16,371 nucleotides of DNA from Planctomycetaceae bacterium (GCA_002685655.1 NYXM01000069.1:1-16371); one strand, 5' to 3'. Positions 7,968-16,312 are shown, counted from the first letter of the stretch. The notes: generated from the sequence alone by a model not told the origin. A program made the numbers and translations.

Positions 7968-8912
7968 CTAAGGCAAAGTGAACGTCTCGCCACCGTTCAT
8001 GGTTCCCATACCGGCCCAAACCACGCCATTAACCGTATCGGGAACGAACCGCACGGAACCATCGCAAAGGGCGACCTGAATTCCGCCTGGATGGTAGCTG
8101 GATGAAGCAAACCAGCGATCAACGCCATTTGGCTTGACGGGGTTTGGAGTTCCGCTCCCGGGGCGCCAGTTGTTGTAAGTAAATCGCGTGATGGAACTGA
8201 ACCTCATACCGCGGCCATCGCAAACCAAATTGCGATCCAGCGGACCGCGACAGGCTGCGCCGCGACGCGAGTTAGGATGTTTGGGTTCCCAGCCAATGGC
8301 TTCGCAAACCATCGCCGTATTGGTAGTTCCATCGGTAATGTCGCGGAACCTTGCGCTGCCATTGTACCAGAAGGGGCCGTTGGTCTCGATCGAGCATTCC
8401 AACGACCCGCGACGCCACGTTCCTGTGTTGGCATGGTAGTGGAGAATCCGGCTCCAACCGGACCAGACTTGATCCGGTTTGGGATTACTGGGGCAGAGTA
8501 GAATCTCATATTTGTCCCGGTGATACTGCCGATTCGTCGCGTGGTTCCAACGCCGCCCAAAGTCGAGTTTATCGTAGACGGTCTGGTTTTCGATGTAGGG
8601 CATCAACAACATGGGCCAATGGGACGGCTTCGACCCCCAAGTGCGGCCCGCACCCGCATTACAAACCATCGATCCATTCGCACGCACTGGATGGACTTCG
8701 GCCGACGGAAATCTCTTATGCGTGTCGTGATAGTTGTGCATCGCCAGGCCGATTTGCTTCAGATTGTTGCCGCAACTCATGCGGCGAGCTGCTTCGCGGG
8801 CAGCCTGCACGGCGGGCAGCAATAACGCTACCAAGATGCCGATGATGGCGATCACCACCAGCAGCTCGACAAGTGTGAAGCCACGTTTGGCTTCTCTCCG
8901 AAATGACGGCAT
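7968..8912 (-). CDS. DUF1559 prepilin-like protein
   Basis: A 314-residue protein. Its N-terminus is a type IV pilin/type II pseudopilin signal: a short basic leader, GFTLVELLVVIAIIGILVAL with Glu at mature position 5, then a long hydrophobic helix running to about residue 30. The stretch QAAREAARRMSCGNNLKQIG is typical of the planctomycete DUF1559 family. Near the C-terminus (around residue 285) H-PGGIQVALC-DGSVRF is the family H-x9-DG motif. The ATG at 8912 has a strong ribosome site (AAAGGAGG), so the longer TTG-started frame to 8978 is rejected. Processing by a prepilin peptidase and assembly at the envelope are expected from the signal, but DUF1559 function is not established. It follows a small lipoprotein gene by 74 bp, a common pairing in these genomes, and ends with its own terminator. 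Confidence 0.96.
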   Translation of the reverse strand: MPSFRREAKRGFTLVELLVVIAIIGILVALLLPAVQAAREAARRMSCGNNLKQIGLAMHNYHDTHKRFPSAEVHPVRANGSMVCNAGAGRTWGSKPSHWPMLLMPYIENQTVYDKLDFGRRWNHATNRQYHRDKYEILLCPSNPKPDQVWSGWSRILHYHANTGTWRRGSLECSIETNGPFWYNGSARFRDITDGTTNTAMVCEAIGWEPKHPNSRRGAACRGPLDRNLVCDGRGMRFSSITRFTYNNWRPGSGTPNPVKPNGVDRWFASSSYHPGGIQVALCDGSVRFVPDTVNGVVWAGMGTMNGGETFTLP

Positions 8913-8919
8913 GGTTGAA

Positions 8920-8927
8920 CCTCCTTT
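8920..8927 (-). promoter_or_regulatory. Strong ribosome binding site of the DUF1559 gene
   Basis: AAAGGAGG on the minus strand, 7 nt before the ATG at 8912. It is by far the best Shine-Dalgarno in the window and fixes the start. It suggests higher expression than for the neighbouring FG-GAP/TPR genes, most of which have weak or no such sites. Confidence 0.85.
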
Positions 8928-8986
8928 ACGATGAAATAACGAATAAGAACCGAGATAGAAGCCCATGAATCTCCACAAACCGTGGG

Positions 8987-9418
8987 TTATGAGGAGACGA
9001 GGGGGAAATTGATAATGTTGTCTTCTTCCTTGACATCGGCAGTCAGATCTGACGTCTCTTCCCCGTATTTTGCAGGCACATTGGAGGGCGGCGCTTCCTC
9101 TTCGCCTTCCTCGACGCTGCCTCCTTCGACGCGAATAATCTGCACTGAATACCGGCCCGGGACCAAACCCGATCGGGCGCCGCCCGTCATCATTTCAAAT
9201 TCGCCTTCATCACTAAGGTCGGCAGCGGCGGAGTCAGCACCGTCAGCAGAATTGAAAATGATCATCGCGGACCGCGCCGGTTTGCCGTCAATCGTTACCT
9301 TCCCGGTCACCTTGTACAGTTTCGGACCGCTCGGGCCACATCCGGCAAAGGGAATGGCCAGCGAAAAAGCAACCAATGCGGACACCAAGTTCATGGGCGT
9401 TTGAAATCTACAAATCAT
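8987..9418 (-). CDS. Small lipoprotein with a regulatory-like beta-sandwich domain
   Basis: A 143-residue protein from the ATG at 9418. A hydrophobic signal (about 10-26) ends in a lipobox (PFAGC, Cys27), followed by a GPSGPKL linker. The segment VTGKVTIDGKPARSAMIIF is the opening of the transthyretin/carboxypeptidase-regulatory-like fold common in planctomycete lipoproteins, and GRYSVQIIRVEGG is a later strand of it. A very acidic stretch (EEGEEEAPP) follows. The pairing with the downstream DUF1559 gene is typical, so a shared envelope role is likely but unproven. A TTG two codons upstream (9424) and an ATG at 9394 are alternative starts; none has a clear ribosome site. Confidence 0.88.
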   Translation of the reverse strand: MICRFQTPMNLVSALVAFSLAIPFAGCGPSGPKLYKVTGKVTIDGKPARSAMIIFNSADGADSAAADLSDEGEFEMMTGGARSGLVPGRYSVQIIRVEGGSVEEGEEEAPPSNVPAKYGEETSDLTADVKEEDNIINFPLVSS

Positions 9419-9470
9419 GGTCAAATGTACACTAGAGTTTCGAATTACGAATTAGGAGAGGACAACTAGT

Positions 9471-9497
9471 AAAACTAACCACCGAGACTGTGATTAG
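9471..9497 (-). terminator. Candidate Rho-independent terminator after module A
   Basis: On the minus strand CTAATCAC pairs with GTGGTTAG (8 bp, one G:U) around a 7-nt loop, followed directly by TTTTA. It starts 30 bp after the stop of the FG-GAP lipoprotein gene. The stem is only half GC, so termination may be partial. Confidence 0.45.
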
Positions 9498-9526
9498 CAA
9501 GGCTCGCTACAAATTGTTACGAATCG

Positions 9527-11293
9527 TCAGGGCCCCGTAGGTTCCACCAGAGTGATCCGCTGGTCAGCTGGAACATGCTCCAGACGCATGGTGACGCCGG
9601 AGGGCCAGCGGATGTCGACCTGATCGACCTGGGTCTGATCCGCAAGGCCGAAAAACAGGTCGGGAGAATTTGTGGACAGGTAACTGCGACCTCCACAAGA
9701 TGTCCTCAATTGAGTCTTCCCTCCCGCCCTGATACGAACGACGCTTCCCACGGCGTCGCGCGGACTCTGGCACCCGATCAGGTGGAAACTGATCCAATGA
9801 TGGTGATTCTCACTTTCGTTCGACAGCAGCGAGACGGGTTCGTTGATATGCGAAACGACAACGTCCAAATCGCCGTCGCGATCTAAATCCGCCACGGCCA
9901 AGCCACGCCCCATATGTGGGGAGGACATGTACGCGCCGGCTTGAGCCGCCACGTTGACGAAGCGGCGACCGTCTAGATTTTCGAACAGCAGCGGCGGCTG
10001 CCGAATCGGTGCGTTGCGGGCAACGCGCATCACGTGTCCATTGGTGGCGACAATATCTTCATCTCCATCGCGGTCGAAATCGAAGAAGCTTGTTCCAAAA
10101 CCGACAAAGACGCCGCCCATGGCGCCGATGCCAACGCGGTTGCTGACATGTTGAAACAGGCTATCGCCGTCGTTGCGGTAAAGGGCAAACGTCTGATCTT
10201 CAAAGTTCGAGACCCACAGGTCCGGAAGACCGTCTAGGTTGAAATCACCCAGATCGACGCCCATGCTACCATCCGCCTCGCTGATGTCGCTGAGTGCGAC
10301 TCCGAGCTCGAGGCCCCGCTCGCGAAAAACTCCCTGACCATCGTTCGTATAAAGCAAGTTCTGAGTGGTATCGTTGGCGACATAGATATCCAGGTCGCCG
10401 TCCAGATCCACGTCGCCCAACAACACGGCCAGACCCATGCCAGCCTCACCGATTCCTGTCTCGCTGCCAGCCTGGCGAAACGATCCGTCACCGGTACCGA
10501 AAAACAGCATGTCGGCCACCGGCTGAAAGATCGAAGGCGCACAAACATCGCGAACGATCCCCAAACTGCCATTGCATTTTGGGTGGTTTTCGAGCGACCA
10601 ATTCACATAACGTACAACATACAGGTCGAGGATCGAGTCGCCGTTCAAGTCGCCCCAAGCCGCGCTCGTATTCCAAAGCGAACTCTGCAGTCCTACCGCC
10701 CGCGCCGCTTCGGTAAAGGTGCCGTCTCCCTGGTTCTGATACAGCAGCAGGCCGCCGTAACCGGTCACCAGCAGATCCGGATCGCCATCGTCGTCGTAGT
10801 CGCCCGCAATCGCTCCATGGGAGTATAATCGTTCTTCGTTCAGGCCGGCCAGTTCAGAAACCTCTTGGAAGTGCCAATCACCATCGTTGCGATAGAACAC
10901 CGGCCGACAGCCGACGATGCCGCCATCGGATCCGAATTCTCCACCGCCGGCAAAGAAGACGTCCAAGTCGTCATCCAGGTCGTAATCCATCAGCGCCACG
11001 CCCGCGCCCAACGTTTCTAGAATGGCGAATTCATTGGCTTCCTGGCCGTTCCGAGGAACAAAATCGATGCCGGCGTGCCGCGTCATCTCCACAAAGCGAG
11101 CTTTCGACTGGTGCGCTGCGCGTGGCGTGTCTGGAGAAGATAGGTTCGGCCCGTCGGCAGATTTACTGGGAGGCGGATTGGACCGATTGCAGCCGGCCAC
11201 AGCCGCCAAGAGCCAACACGCGACGATACCTGCCTGAGCCCATCGCCAGGAGATTACGTGCGTCGACAGCGGATGGCCGAATCGGAATCTCAC
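9527..11293 (-). CDS. CRTAC1-like FG-GAP/VCBS lipoprotein with ASPIC/UnbV domain (module A)
   Basis: A 588-residue protein starting with GTG at 11293. That GTG forms a 4-nt GTGA overlap with the stop of the upstream TPR gene and has GAGG about 10 nt upstream. The signal helix (about 18-34) ends in a lipobox (AVAGC, Cys35). Seven calcium-loop repeats start at residues 103, 165, 215, 294, 350, 405 and 469, fitting a seven-bladed propeller. The ASPIC/UnbV domain is at about 514-583 (SYLSTNSPDLFFGLAD, then WPSG). Cys240 and Cys251 between loops 3 and 4 match the Cys pair of the paralogue at 5907-7718 and could form a disulfide. It is the last gene of the coupled trio, before a candidate terminator. 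The first loop (DYDLDDDLD) lacks the usual Gly. A lipid-anchored envelope location is well supported; the ligand is unknown. Confidence 0.93.
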   Translation of the reverse strand: MRFRFGHPLSTHVISWRWAQAGIVACWLLAAVAGCNRSNPPPSKSADGPNLSSPDTPRAAHQSKARFVEMTRHAGIDFVPRNGQEANEFAILETLGAGVALMDYDLDDDLDVFFAGGGEFGSDGGIVGCRPVFYRNDGDWHFQEVSELAGLNEERLYSHGAIAGDYDDDGDPDLLVTGYGGLLLYQNQGDGTFTEAARAVGLQSSLWNTSAAWGDLNGDSILDLYVVRYVNWSLENHPKCNGSLGIVRDVCAPSIFQPVADMLFFGTGDGSFRQAGSETGIGEAGMGLAVLLGDVDLDGDLDIYVANDTTQNLLYTNDGQGVFRERGLELGVALSDISEADGSMGVDLGDFNLDGLPDLWVSNFEDQTFALYRNDGDSLFQHVSNRVGIGAMGGVFVGFGTSFFDFDRDGDEDIVATNGHVMRVARNAPIRQPPLLFENLDGRRFVNVAAQAGAYMSSPHMGRGLAVADLDRDGDLDVVVSHINEPVSLLSNESENHHHWISFHLIGCQSPRDAVGSVVRIRAGGKTQLRTSCGGRSYLSTNSPDLFFGLADQTQVDQVDIRWPSGVTMRLEHVPADQRITLVEPTGP

Positions 11294-12603
11294 CTTTTGC
11301 CGCCCTCGACTGGTTCCGCGAGCCGGCGATGAAAGTCGACCTGCTCTTGGTCACCTTTCAACGTGTAGTGTTCGGCGAGTGCCAAGTGCGTCGCGGCATG
11401 GCCGGGCGCCAAATCCAACAGGCTGTGGAACCACTGGGCGCCTTCTTCATGAGACTTGTACTTCCAGGTGATCTGTGCGATTTCCGACCGCAATTCAATA
11501 TTGTTCGGATCCTCAACCAGGTCGGCCGTCAGATTGGCGAGCCGTAGCAGTGGTTTGGTAGCCTCCTGGACGAATTGAAGGTGCTCCCGCGCTTCTTCCT
11601 TTCGGCCCAATCGTTGCAGCGCCTTCGTCAAGGCGTAGCGAATCGTCTGATCTTCGGGCTTGATCGCGACAGCCCGTGAAAGGGTAGTTTCGGCCGCCTG
11701 ATAGTTGCCCGCCGTCAGCTCGAGATCACCCAAGGCGTGCAACGCCGGAACGTGTGTCGGATCGCGTTGCACCAACTCCTGCAATAACTGCCGCGACGCC
11801 GATTCGTCGTCCAGCCTGAACAGGCATTTTGACAGGGCAACTGTCGCATCCGCATGTAACGGGTCGACCGCCAGGCAGGCCCGTAATTCCCGCACGGCAG
11901 CGTCGTTCTTCAGCAGGTGCATCAATGCATTGCCCAGTCGAAACCGTACATCGTTGCGCGTGTCATCCAGTGCCAACGCCACCTGATATTCCTCGACCGC
12001 CTCCGCCCAGCGCAGCATGACTTCATTCACTCGGCCGCGCATGAAGTGCGGCTGGGGGTCGGCTGGGAAATCCGCCTCCCAGGCGCTGATTACACGGAGT
12101 CCGTCCTGAAGATTCAGTCGCGACAGGCACCAGGTCACATAGGCGTTGCTCAGTTCAGGGCCGTCGTCGGCGGCGTCCAAGAATAGTTCCGACCAGTGGT
12201 CGTCCATTTCCGAAAACTGTGACGTTTGGGCCAGCGCCAACCACTGTTCACGCTCGAGCTGACCGATGTCATAACCTAAAACATCGGCCTTGCTGAGATA
12301 CTGCCTGACCGCATCGAACCGCTGCAGACGCCGATTCGCACGAGCGAGATAAAACGCGACTTCCGCTCGATCGGGCGCACACCATTGGGCCCATTCAAGC
12401 CACGCCAGCGCCCGATCATGATTCCGAGAACGCAAGTTGGCGCGGCCCCGCTGCAGGCAGATTTCGTCCATTTGCGTTGCCAGCCAGACTGCCAGAACAA
12501 CGAACACTGAAACCAACAGCAACAGTCGCCAGAGGCGGATGCGGCGTGTGCGGCGGTTGCGTTCCGCTTCGGAATAACTGAACGGTTCGGTCCTGGCCTT
12601 CAT
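11290..12603 (-). CDS. Membrane-anchored TPR protein (module A)
   Basis: A 437-residue protein from the ATG at 12603. That ATG overlaps the upstream FG-GAP gene's stop as ATGA; the 3' end overlaps the next gene as GTGA. An Arg-rich N-terminus precedes one hydrophobic helix (about 24-42), so the repeats should face the periplasm. Tetratricopeptide-type helix pairs cover about 48-430; clear units include PQPHFMRGRVNEVMLRWAEA, the DVRFRLGNALMHLLKND region and PALHALGDLELTAGNYQAAE. No enzymatic motif is present. The frame continues upstream inside the FG-GAP gene to 12819, but that part overlaps real coding sequence, so the shorter start is preferred. It has the same plan as the TPR gene at 4571-5929. 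Tight coupling with two propeller proteins suggests a scaffold for them, by inference. Confidence 0.93.
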   Translation of the reverse strand: MKARTEPFSYSEAERNRRTRRIRLWRLLLLVSVFVVLAVWLATQMDEICLQRGRANLRSRNHDRALAWLEWAQWCAPDRAEVAFYLARANRRLQRFDAVRQYLSKADVLGYDIGQLEREQWLALAQTSQFSEMDDHWSELFLDAADDGPELSNAYVTWCLSRLNLQDGLRVISAWEADFPADPQPHFMRGRVNEVMLRWAEAVEEYQVALALDDTRNDVRFRLGNALMHLLKNDAAVRELRACLAVDPLHADATVALSKCLFRLDDESASRQLLQELVQRDPTHVPALHALGDLELTAGNYQAAETTLSRAVAIKPEDQTIRYALTKALQRLGRKEEAREHLQFVQEATKPLLRLANLTADLVEDPNNIELRSEIAQITWKYKSHEEGAQWFHSLLDLAPGHAATHLALAEHYTLKGDQEQVDFHRRLAEPVEGGKR

Positions 12604-15050
12604 GGGACGCGGTCGCTTTTGGTCGGGGAATCGACGGTTGCAACAGATGGCTCGGTGATCGTGATTGCACGGTTGATCTCCGTGACCTCTACGGTCTGTA
12701 TAATGCCCGATGGCCAATAGATCATCAGTTCCTCGACGCTCTCCGACGTTCCCAGTCCAAAATGCACCAGACTGGGTAACTGCGACTGAAAGCTGGCGAA
12801 CGGGTAGAGCTCGCGCCACAACGTGTGTCCTCCGGCGGACAACTTCAGCTTCGCGCCCAACCCCAGGCGGTTCGACTGGGTGCCGTGCAAGGAAACTTGT
12901 AACCAGTTCGTCTGCGGCCAGCGGTTGAGAAAAACCCGCAAGGGACCACCGCCAACGCTGCGGACCACGACATCAGGCATCCCGTCACCATTCAGATCGC
13001 CGGAAGCCACGCCCCGCGAATCGCTCTCCAGATCGGCGGAGGTCAGGTGGGAGACGTCGACAAACTGCTTGCCGGAGACGTTCAACAGAATGCGGTTCCG
13101 TTCGAAGGCGCTGAGGTTGTTGTCGCCATTCTGCCAGGGGTTAGCGAGCCAGAATTCGCCGGCTTCCTCGTCCATCTCGCCGAGCGGAGGATGGGTTTCA
13201 AGCTGGTCCAATGGCTGTGACACGACAGCCTGCCAAACGCAACGTCATCCGTCCGGCTTGCCGCGAGCAACCGATTGAAAGCCGGCTGTCACATAGAGAT
13301 CCAGAAACCCATCGCCATCCAAATCCACGAAGTTGGGTCCGTAGGCCCAACCAACTTCCGCGTGCTCCGTGGTGGACGGTAACGGCGAGAAACGACCATC
13401 GCCCAGGCTCCGATAAAGCTTGTTGCCCGTCGTCGCCTCCCGCACCTTGGCAAACAGACCCGCCGGATAGTCCCTCTCGAAGACATTGGCGAGAATCCGA
13501 TTGCCCGCCTTGGAATACATGTTGGCGACATACAAGTCGCTGATGCCGTCATTGTCAAAGTCGCCGGCAGTAGCGCCCATCGAGAACCCACCGAATATGG
13601 GATCGATGGTGGTTTCGTCGAACGCACCGTCGCCACGGTTGAGAAGCAACGAATTGCGACCAAATTCGTTAATGGCCAGCAAATCCGGATTGAGATCGTT
13701 GTTGGCGTCGAACCACACGGCGGTGAAACAAGCACTTCCTCCACCACCGGTGCCGCTCGCCTCGGAAACGTCTTCGAATTGCCAGTCCCCCAGATTGCGC
13801 CAGAGGACGTTGTCGACTCCTAGACCGCCATCGATCCATTCCACTTTTTCGGGTGCCGTTTGCCCGGGCAGGAACGGGGCGCTGTGACACACGTAAAGGT
13901 CCACCTGTCCGTCGCGATCGTAGTCAGCCACTGCGTAGCCCTCGGCAGGCGCCAGAGCCAGGTTCGATAATTCAGTAACGTCGCGGAAAGTCCCATCGCC
14001 GAGGTTTTCGTACAGCGCTTCGCCGACAATCAGATCTTCGTCGCCGTCGCCGTCGAGGTCCGCCCAGCACGAGAGCGTCCAGAGTGGCCGCGCAGTGGAC
14101 GCGGCAGCGAGCCCCACCTCGCTGGTAACGTCCCGGAAAGTGCCGTCCCCCAGACCGCGATAAAGCAGGCCTCCGACATTGGAATCCTCGACCAACATGT
14201 CGAGCACACCGTCGCGATCGTAGTCGGCGAGATAAACTCCGCCCGATACGGGATTGAAGACGGCACCGCTGGTCCAATTGTCGACCAACCGGGCAGTATC
14301 GATTCCAGTCGTGGCGGTAATCTCCTCAAGCAGCGGCCCCGGCGACTCTGCCAACCACACTGAATCCAGCGTCGCAGACCGGATCCAATGTTGACGGGTA
14401 GCAATCTGGTCGTCCAGCGAGTCAAGTTGAACGCCCAGCGTGATCCACATCTCGCGGCGACGACCGCCTTGCGAGCCACGGATGACGAGGCGCCAGACGC
14501 CCTCCCACGAACCGCCCAGCTCCCCCGAAACGACCGGATTCAAACGCACCAATCCCATTGACAGTCGGCACGATTCGGCATCGGCGTCGAACTGTTGTCG
14601 CAATCGCATCAATTCCTCGGCAAAACTGCGTGCATCGAGCGATCGGCCGCCACTTTCCGCCGGCGTGGCAAACCGAGCGACCACGGGCCCACGCTCGATC
14701 ACCTCACTCCAAGTCGCCGAAGGCACCGTGCCGGTGAAATCATCGGACATGAAGGCGACCAGACCGTCGGTGTCGTTTTGCAGAAGTGTCCGCTTGAACT
14801 CCGGGAAGACCTTTTGCTCGACGGTAAAGGCGATATGTTCAATCTCCCAGAGTAGCTGACGGCTTTCCAGCGAAAGCAGCTTGTCGTCGCGAATCTCATC
14901 GACTCGCGGCGACGTATCCGAGCGCTGCACCGTCGGCAACTCGGCGACATCGCCACTCAGGCGGATCGCGACGGCCACCGTGATCAAACCAATTACGGCC
15001 ACACAGCCGACCAGCCAGATCCAATTTCGGCCTCGATTGGGTGATCGCAC
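12600..15050 (-). CDS. Anchored FG-GAP/VCBS-ASPIC protein with in-frame TGA (possible selenoprotein)
   Basis: Read through the TGA this is an 816-residue protein from a GTG at 15050. A signal-anchor helix spans 9-29. Residues about 60-260 form a domain I do not recognise, perhaps NTF2/SnoaL-like. Calcium loops start at residues 276, 331, 376, 448, 497 and 576. The TGA is codon 602 (13245-13247), after GKPDG. The same frame continues as RCVWQAVVSQ, then the seventh calcium loop (685-693) and the ASPIC/UnbV domain (about 725-800, with HFGLG and WPSG), ending in ATGA with the TPR gene. Both paralogues here have seven loops plus ASPIC, so the two parts belong together. A SECIS-like stem-loop follows the TGA. 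Alternatives are a nonsense mutation, a sequence error, or re-initiation at the GTG at 13223. The GTG start at 15050 lacks a clear ribosome site, and no ATG precedes the anchor. Confidence 0.82.
13213..13247 (-). promoter_or_regulatory. In-frame TGA followed by a SECIS-like stem-loop
   Basis: In the mRNA the UGA (13245-13247) is followed, after 14 nt, by GGCUGU (13225-13230), a 6-nt loop CGUGUC (13219-13224) and ACAGCC (13213-13218), a perfect 6-bp stem. The loop starts 21 nt after the UGA and carries G and U at +22/+23. As I know the bacterial SECIS, it is a short hairpin immediately downstream with a conserved G at the start of the apical loop, so distance and loop fit. A 6-bp hairpin can occur by chance, and I see no bulged U in the stem. 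Confidence 0.35.
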
Positions 15051-15105
15051 TTGCTTTATCTGACAAGAAGAAAAGAAGGTGAGGTTCCTCGCGGCTGACG
15101 CTTCG

Positions 15106-15134
15106 ATTCTAGTCGGTCGCCGACAAACCGGCAA
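15106..15134 (-). promoter_or_regulatory. Candidate promoter of the module A operon
   Basis: On the minus strand TTGCCG (15129-15134) and TAGAAT (15106-15111) are spaced by 17 bp, matching 4/6 and 5/6 of the sigma-70 consensus. Transcription would begin about 45-50 nt before the GTG at 15050. It lies in the divergent gap shared with the plus-strand membrane protein. It is sequence similarity only. Confidence 0.35.
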
Positions 15135-15231
15135 ACCGCAGCCCAACCACTCGACAGGCCACCAGTTTCATTCACATAATCACAAGTTCTCCCATGCATC
15201 CCGCGAGCCCCGAATTGTCGAGCAGCCACAG

Positions 15232-15990
15232 GTGACCGAAAACGAATCCAGCGTATCCAACGGTGAAATGCCTGCCCCGTCGCCAGCCGAGACAGTTCCC
15301 AGCCGGGCGGCACTGTTCGCCACATTCGCCGCGACAATCGTGGCGGCCGTGGCCGCAACCACGGCAGTCAGTTTGTCGCAGGGCAGCTTCAACATCCCCG
15401 CAGAATTGGCCAAGCAGGCGGGCGAGGTGAATGGGCTGTCATTACCACCCGAAATGCAGGCTGAAGTCGACCAAGCCGAGTACCTTGTTCGCCTGGCTGA
15501 TAACGGACTTGCCTACGGCCTGCTCGGAATCGTGTTCGGCGCCTGCTTTGGATTCGCGTGCGTCATGGCTCATCGGTCATTCATATCGGGTTTGCTCGCC
15601 GCCGGAATCGGTATTTTGCTGGGCGGGGCCCTGGGAGCGATCGGAGGTTTTCTAGGACAGTTGTTCGATGAACGTTTCCAAGTGCGCGAGAGTATGGATG
15701 CCTTCTTCCCAGTCGTTCTGATGCACGTAGTCTCATTGTCGTTGGTGGTAACGGCCACAGGAACGGCGGTGGCCTTCGGCCGTCGACAAAGCAAACAGCT
15801 CCTGAAACTGGTGGCGTTCGCGACGGTCGCCACGGCCATCGCCACAGCGCTGTTCTTGATCATCGCTCCGTTAGCGTCGATCGAGCGCACTAATCTTCCA
15901 GTGCCGGAAGGCATCGTCAATCAAGCGATTTGGATCAGCTTGCTGGCCGTCCTGCTTGGTTTTACGTTCTACCGCAATCGACCCAAGTAG
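15232..15990 (+). CDS. Six-helix integral membrane protein of unknown function
   Basis: About 252 residues from a GTG at 15232. A polar N-terminus rich in Ser, Glu and Pro is followed by six hydrophobic helices: the first around SRAALFATFAATIVAAVAAT, the second around YGLLGIVFGACFGFACVM, a Gly-rich third (GIGILLGGALGAIGGF), the fourth around VVLMHVVSLSLVV, the fifth around AFATVATAIATALFLI and the sixth around AIWISLLAVLLGF. A soluble loop lies between the first and second helices. I do not recognise the family. The frame is open upstream to a GTG at 15079, which would overlap the promoter region of the divergent operon; an internal ATG at 15268 is the other option, and no start has a good ribosome site. 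It is the only plus-strand gene supported in the window and may share a divergent promoter region with module A. Confidence 0.8.
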   Translation: MTENESSVSNGEMPAPSPAETVPSRAALFATFAATIVAAVAATTAVSLSQGSFNIPAELAKQAGEVNGLSLPPEMQAEVDQAEYLVRLADNGLAYGLLGIVFGACFGFACVMAHRSFISGLLAAGIGILLGGALGAIGGFLGQLFDERFQVRESMDAFFPVVLMHVVSLSLVVTATGTAVAFGRRQSKQLLKLVAFATVATAIATALFLIIAPLASIERTNLPVPEGIVNQAIWISLLAVLLGFTFYRNRPK

Positions 15991-16057
15991 GCTGTGCTCC
16001 GGCGCCCGATTCGAGTTTGAGCGAGTGGTGTTCACCGAAGATGATGGATTGTTCAGT

Positions 16058-16219
16058 TTATTCTAACGGCACCAGAGATAGTTTTGTGCCATAGAAGGGG
16101 AGCAATTTCCTGACGGGTTTGACCCACACACCGGCGCCAGCGACAATGGGTTTTTGCTTCTCCGTTTGTCCATCGTCGTCGAAGTATTCGTTGCCAATCC
16201 CAAAGGTCCTTTTACCCAT
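16058..16219 (-). CDS. Possible short coding fragment, unrecognised
   Basis: From an ATG at 16219 to a TAA at 16058 the minus strand encodes 53 residues ending VWVKPVRKLLPFYGTKLSLVPLE. The composition looks protein-like (a FDDDG turn, alternating strands), but there is no ribosome site. The frame remains open rightwards through a strong terminator hairpin, which argues against a longer gene. It could be the remnant of a C-terminus or chance. The rest of the 381-bp stretch 15991-16371 holds only the terminator described separately; I see no other gene there. Confidence 0.2.
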   Translation of the reverse strand: MGKRTFGIGNEYFDDDGQTEKQKPIVAGAGVWVKPVRKLLPFYGTKLSLVPLE

Positions 16220-16312
16220 GCCTGCGTCTGCCGTTCGCTGGATGTTCCTAATTTTCACATTGTTTCTAATGGGCTGCACTTTCTGAGAAAACGTCTTCAA
16301 TTGGTATCCACT

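Noticed and set aside
12600..13223. A separate ASPIC gene starting at the GTG at 13223
   Set aside because: It has no ribosome site and would leave a six-loop propeller upstream and a single loop plus ASPIC downstream, unlike both paralogues; re-initiation remains possible but is less likely.
13082..13270. A frameshift rather than a stop as the cause of the break in the first FG-GAP gene
   Set aside because: The frames on either side of the TGA are the same (13245 and 13223 differ by a whole number of codons), and the alternative minus-strand frame here is not family-like.
16218..16286. A 22-residue plus-strand ORF ending in a lipobox-like LMGC
   Set aside because: It stops two residues after the Cys and has no ribosome site, so it is probably chance hydrophobic coding.
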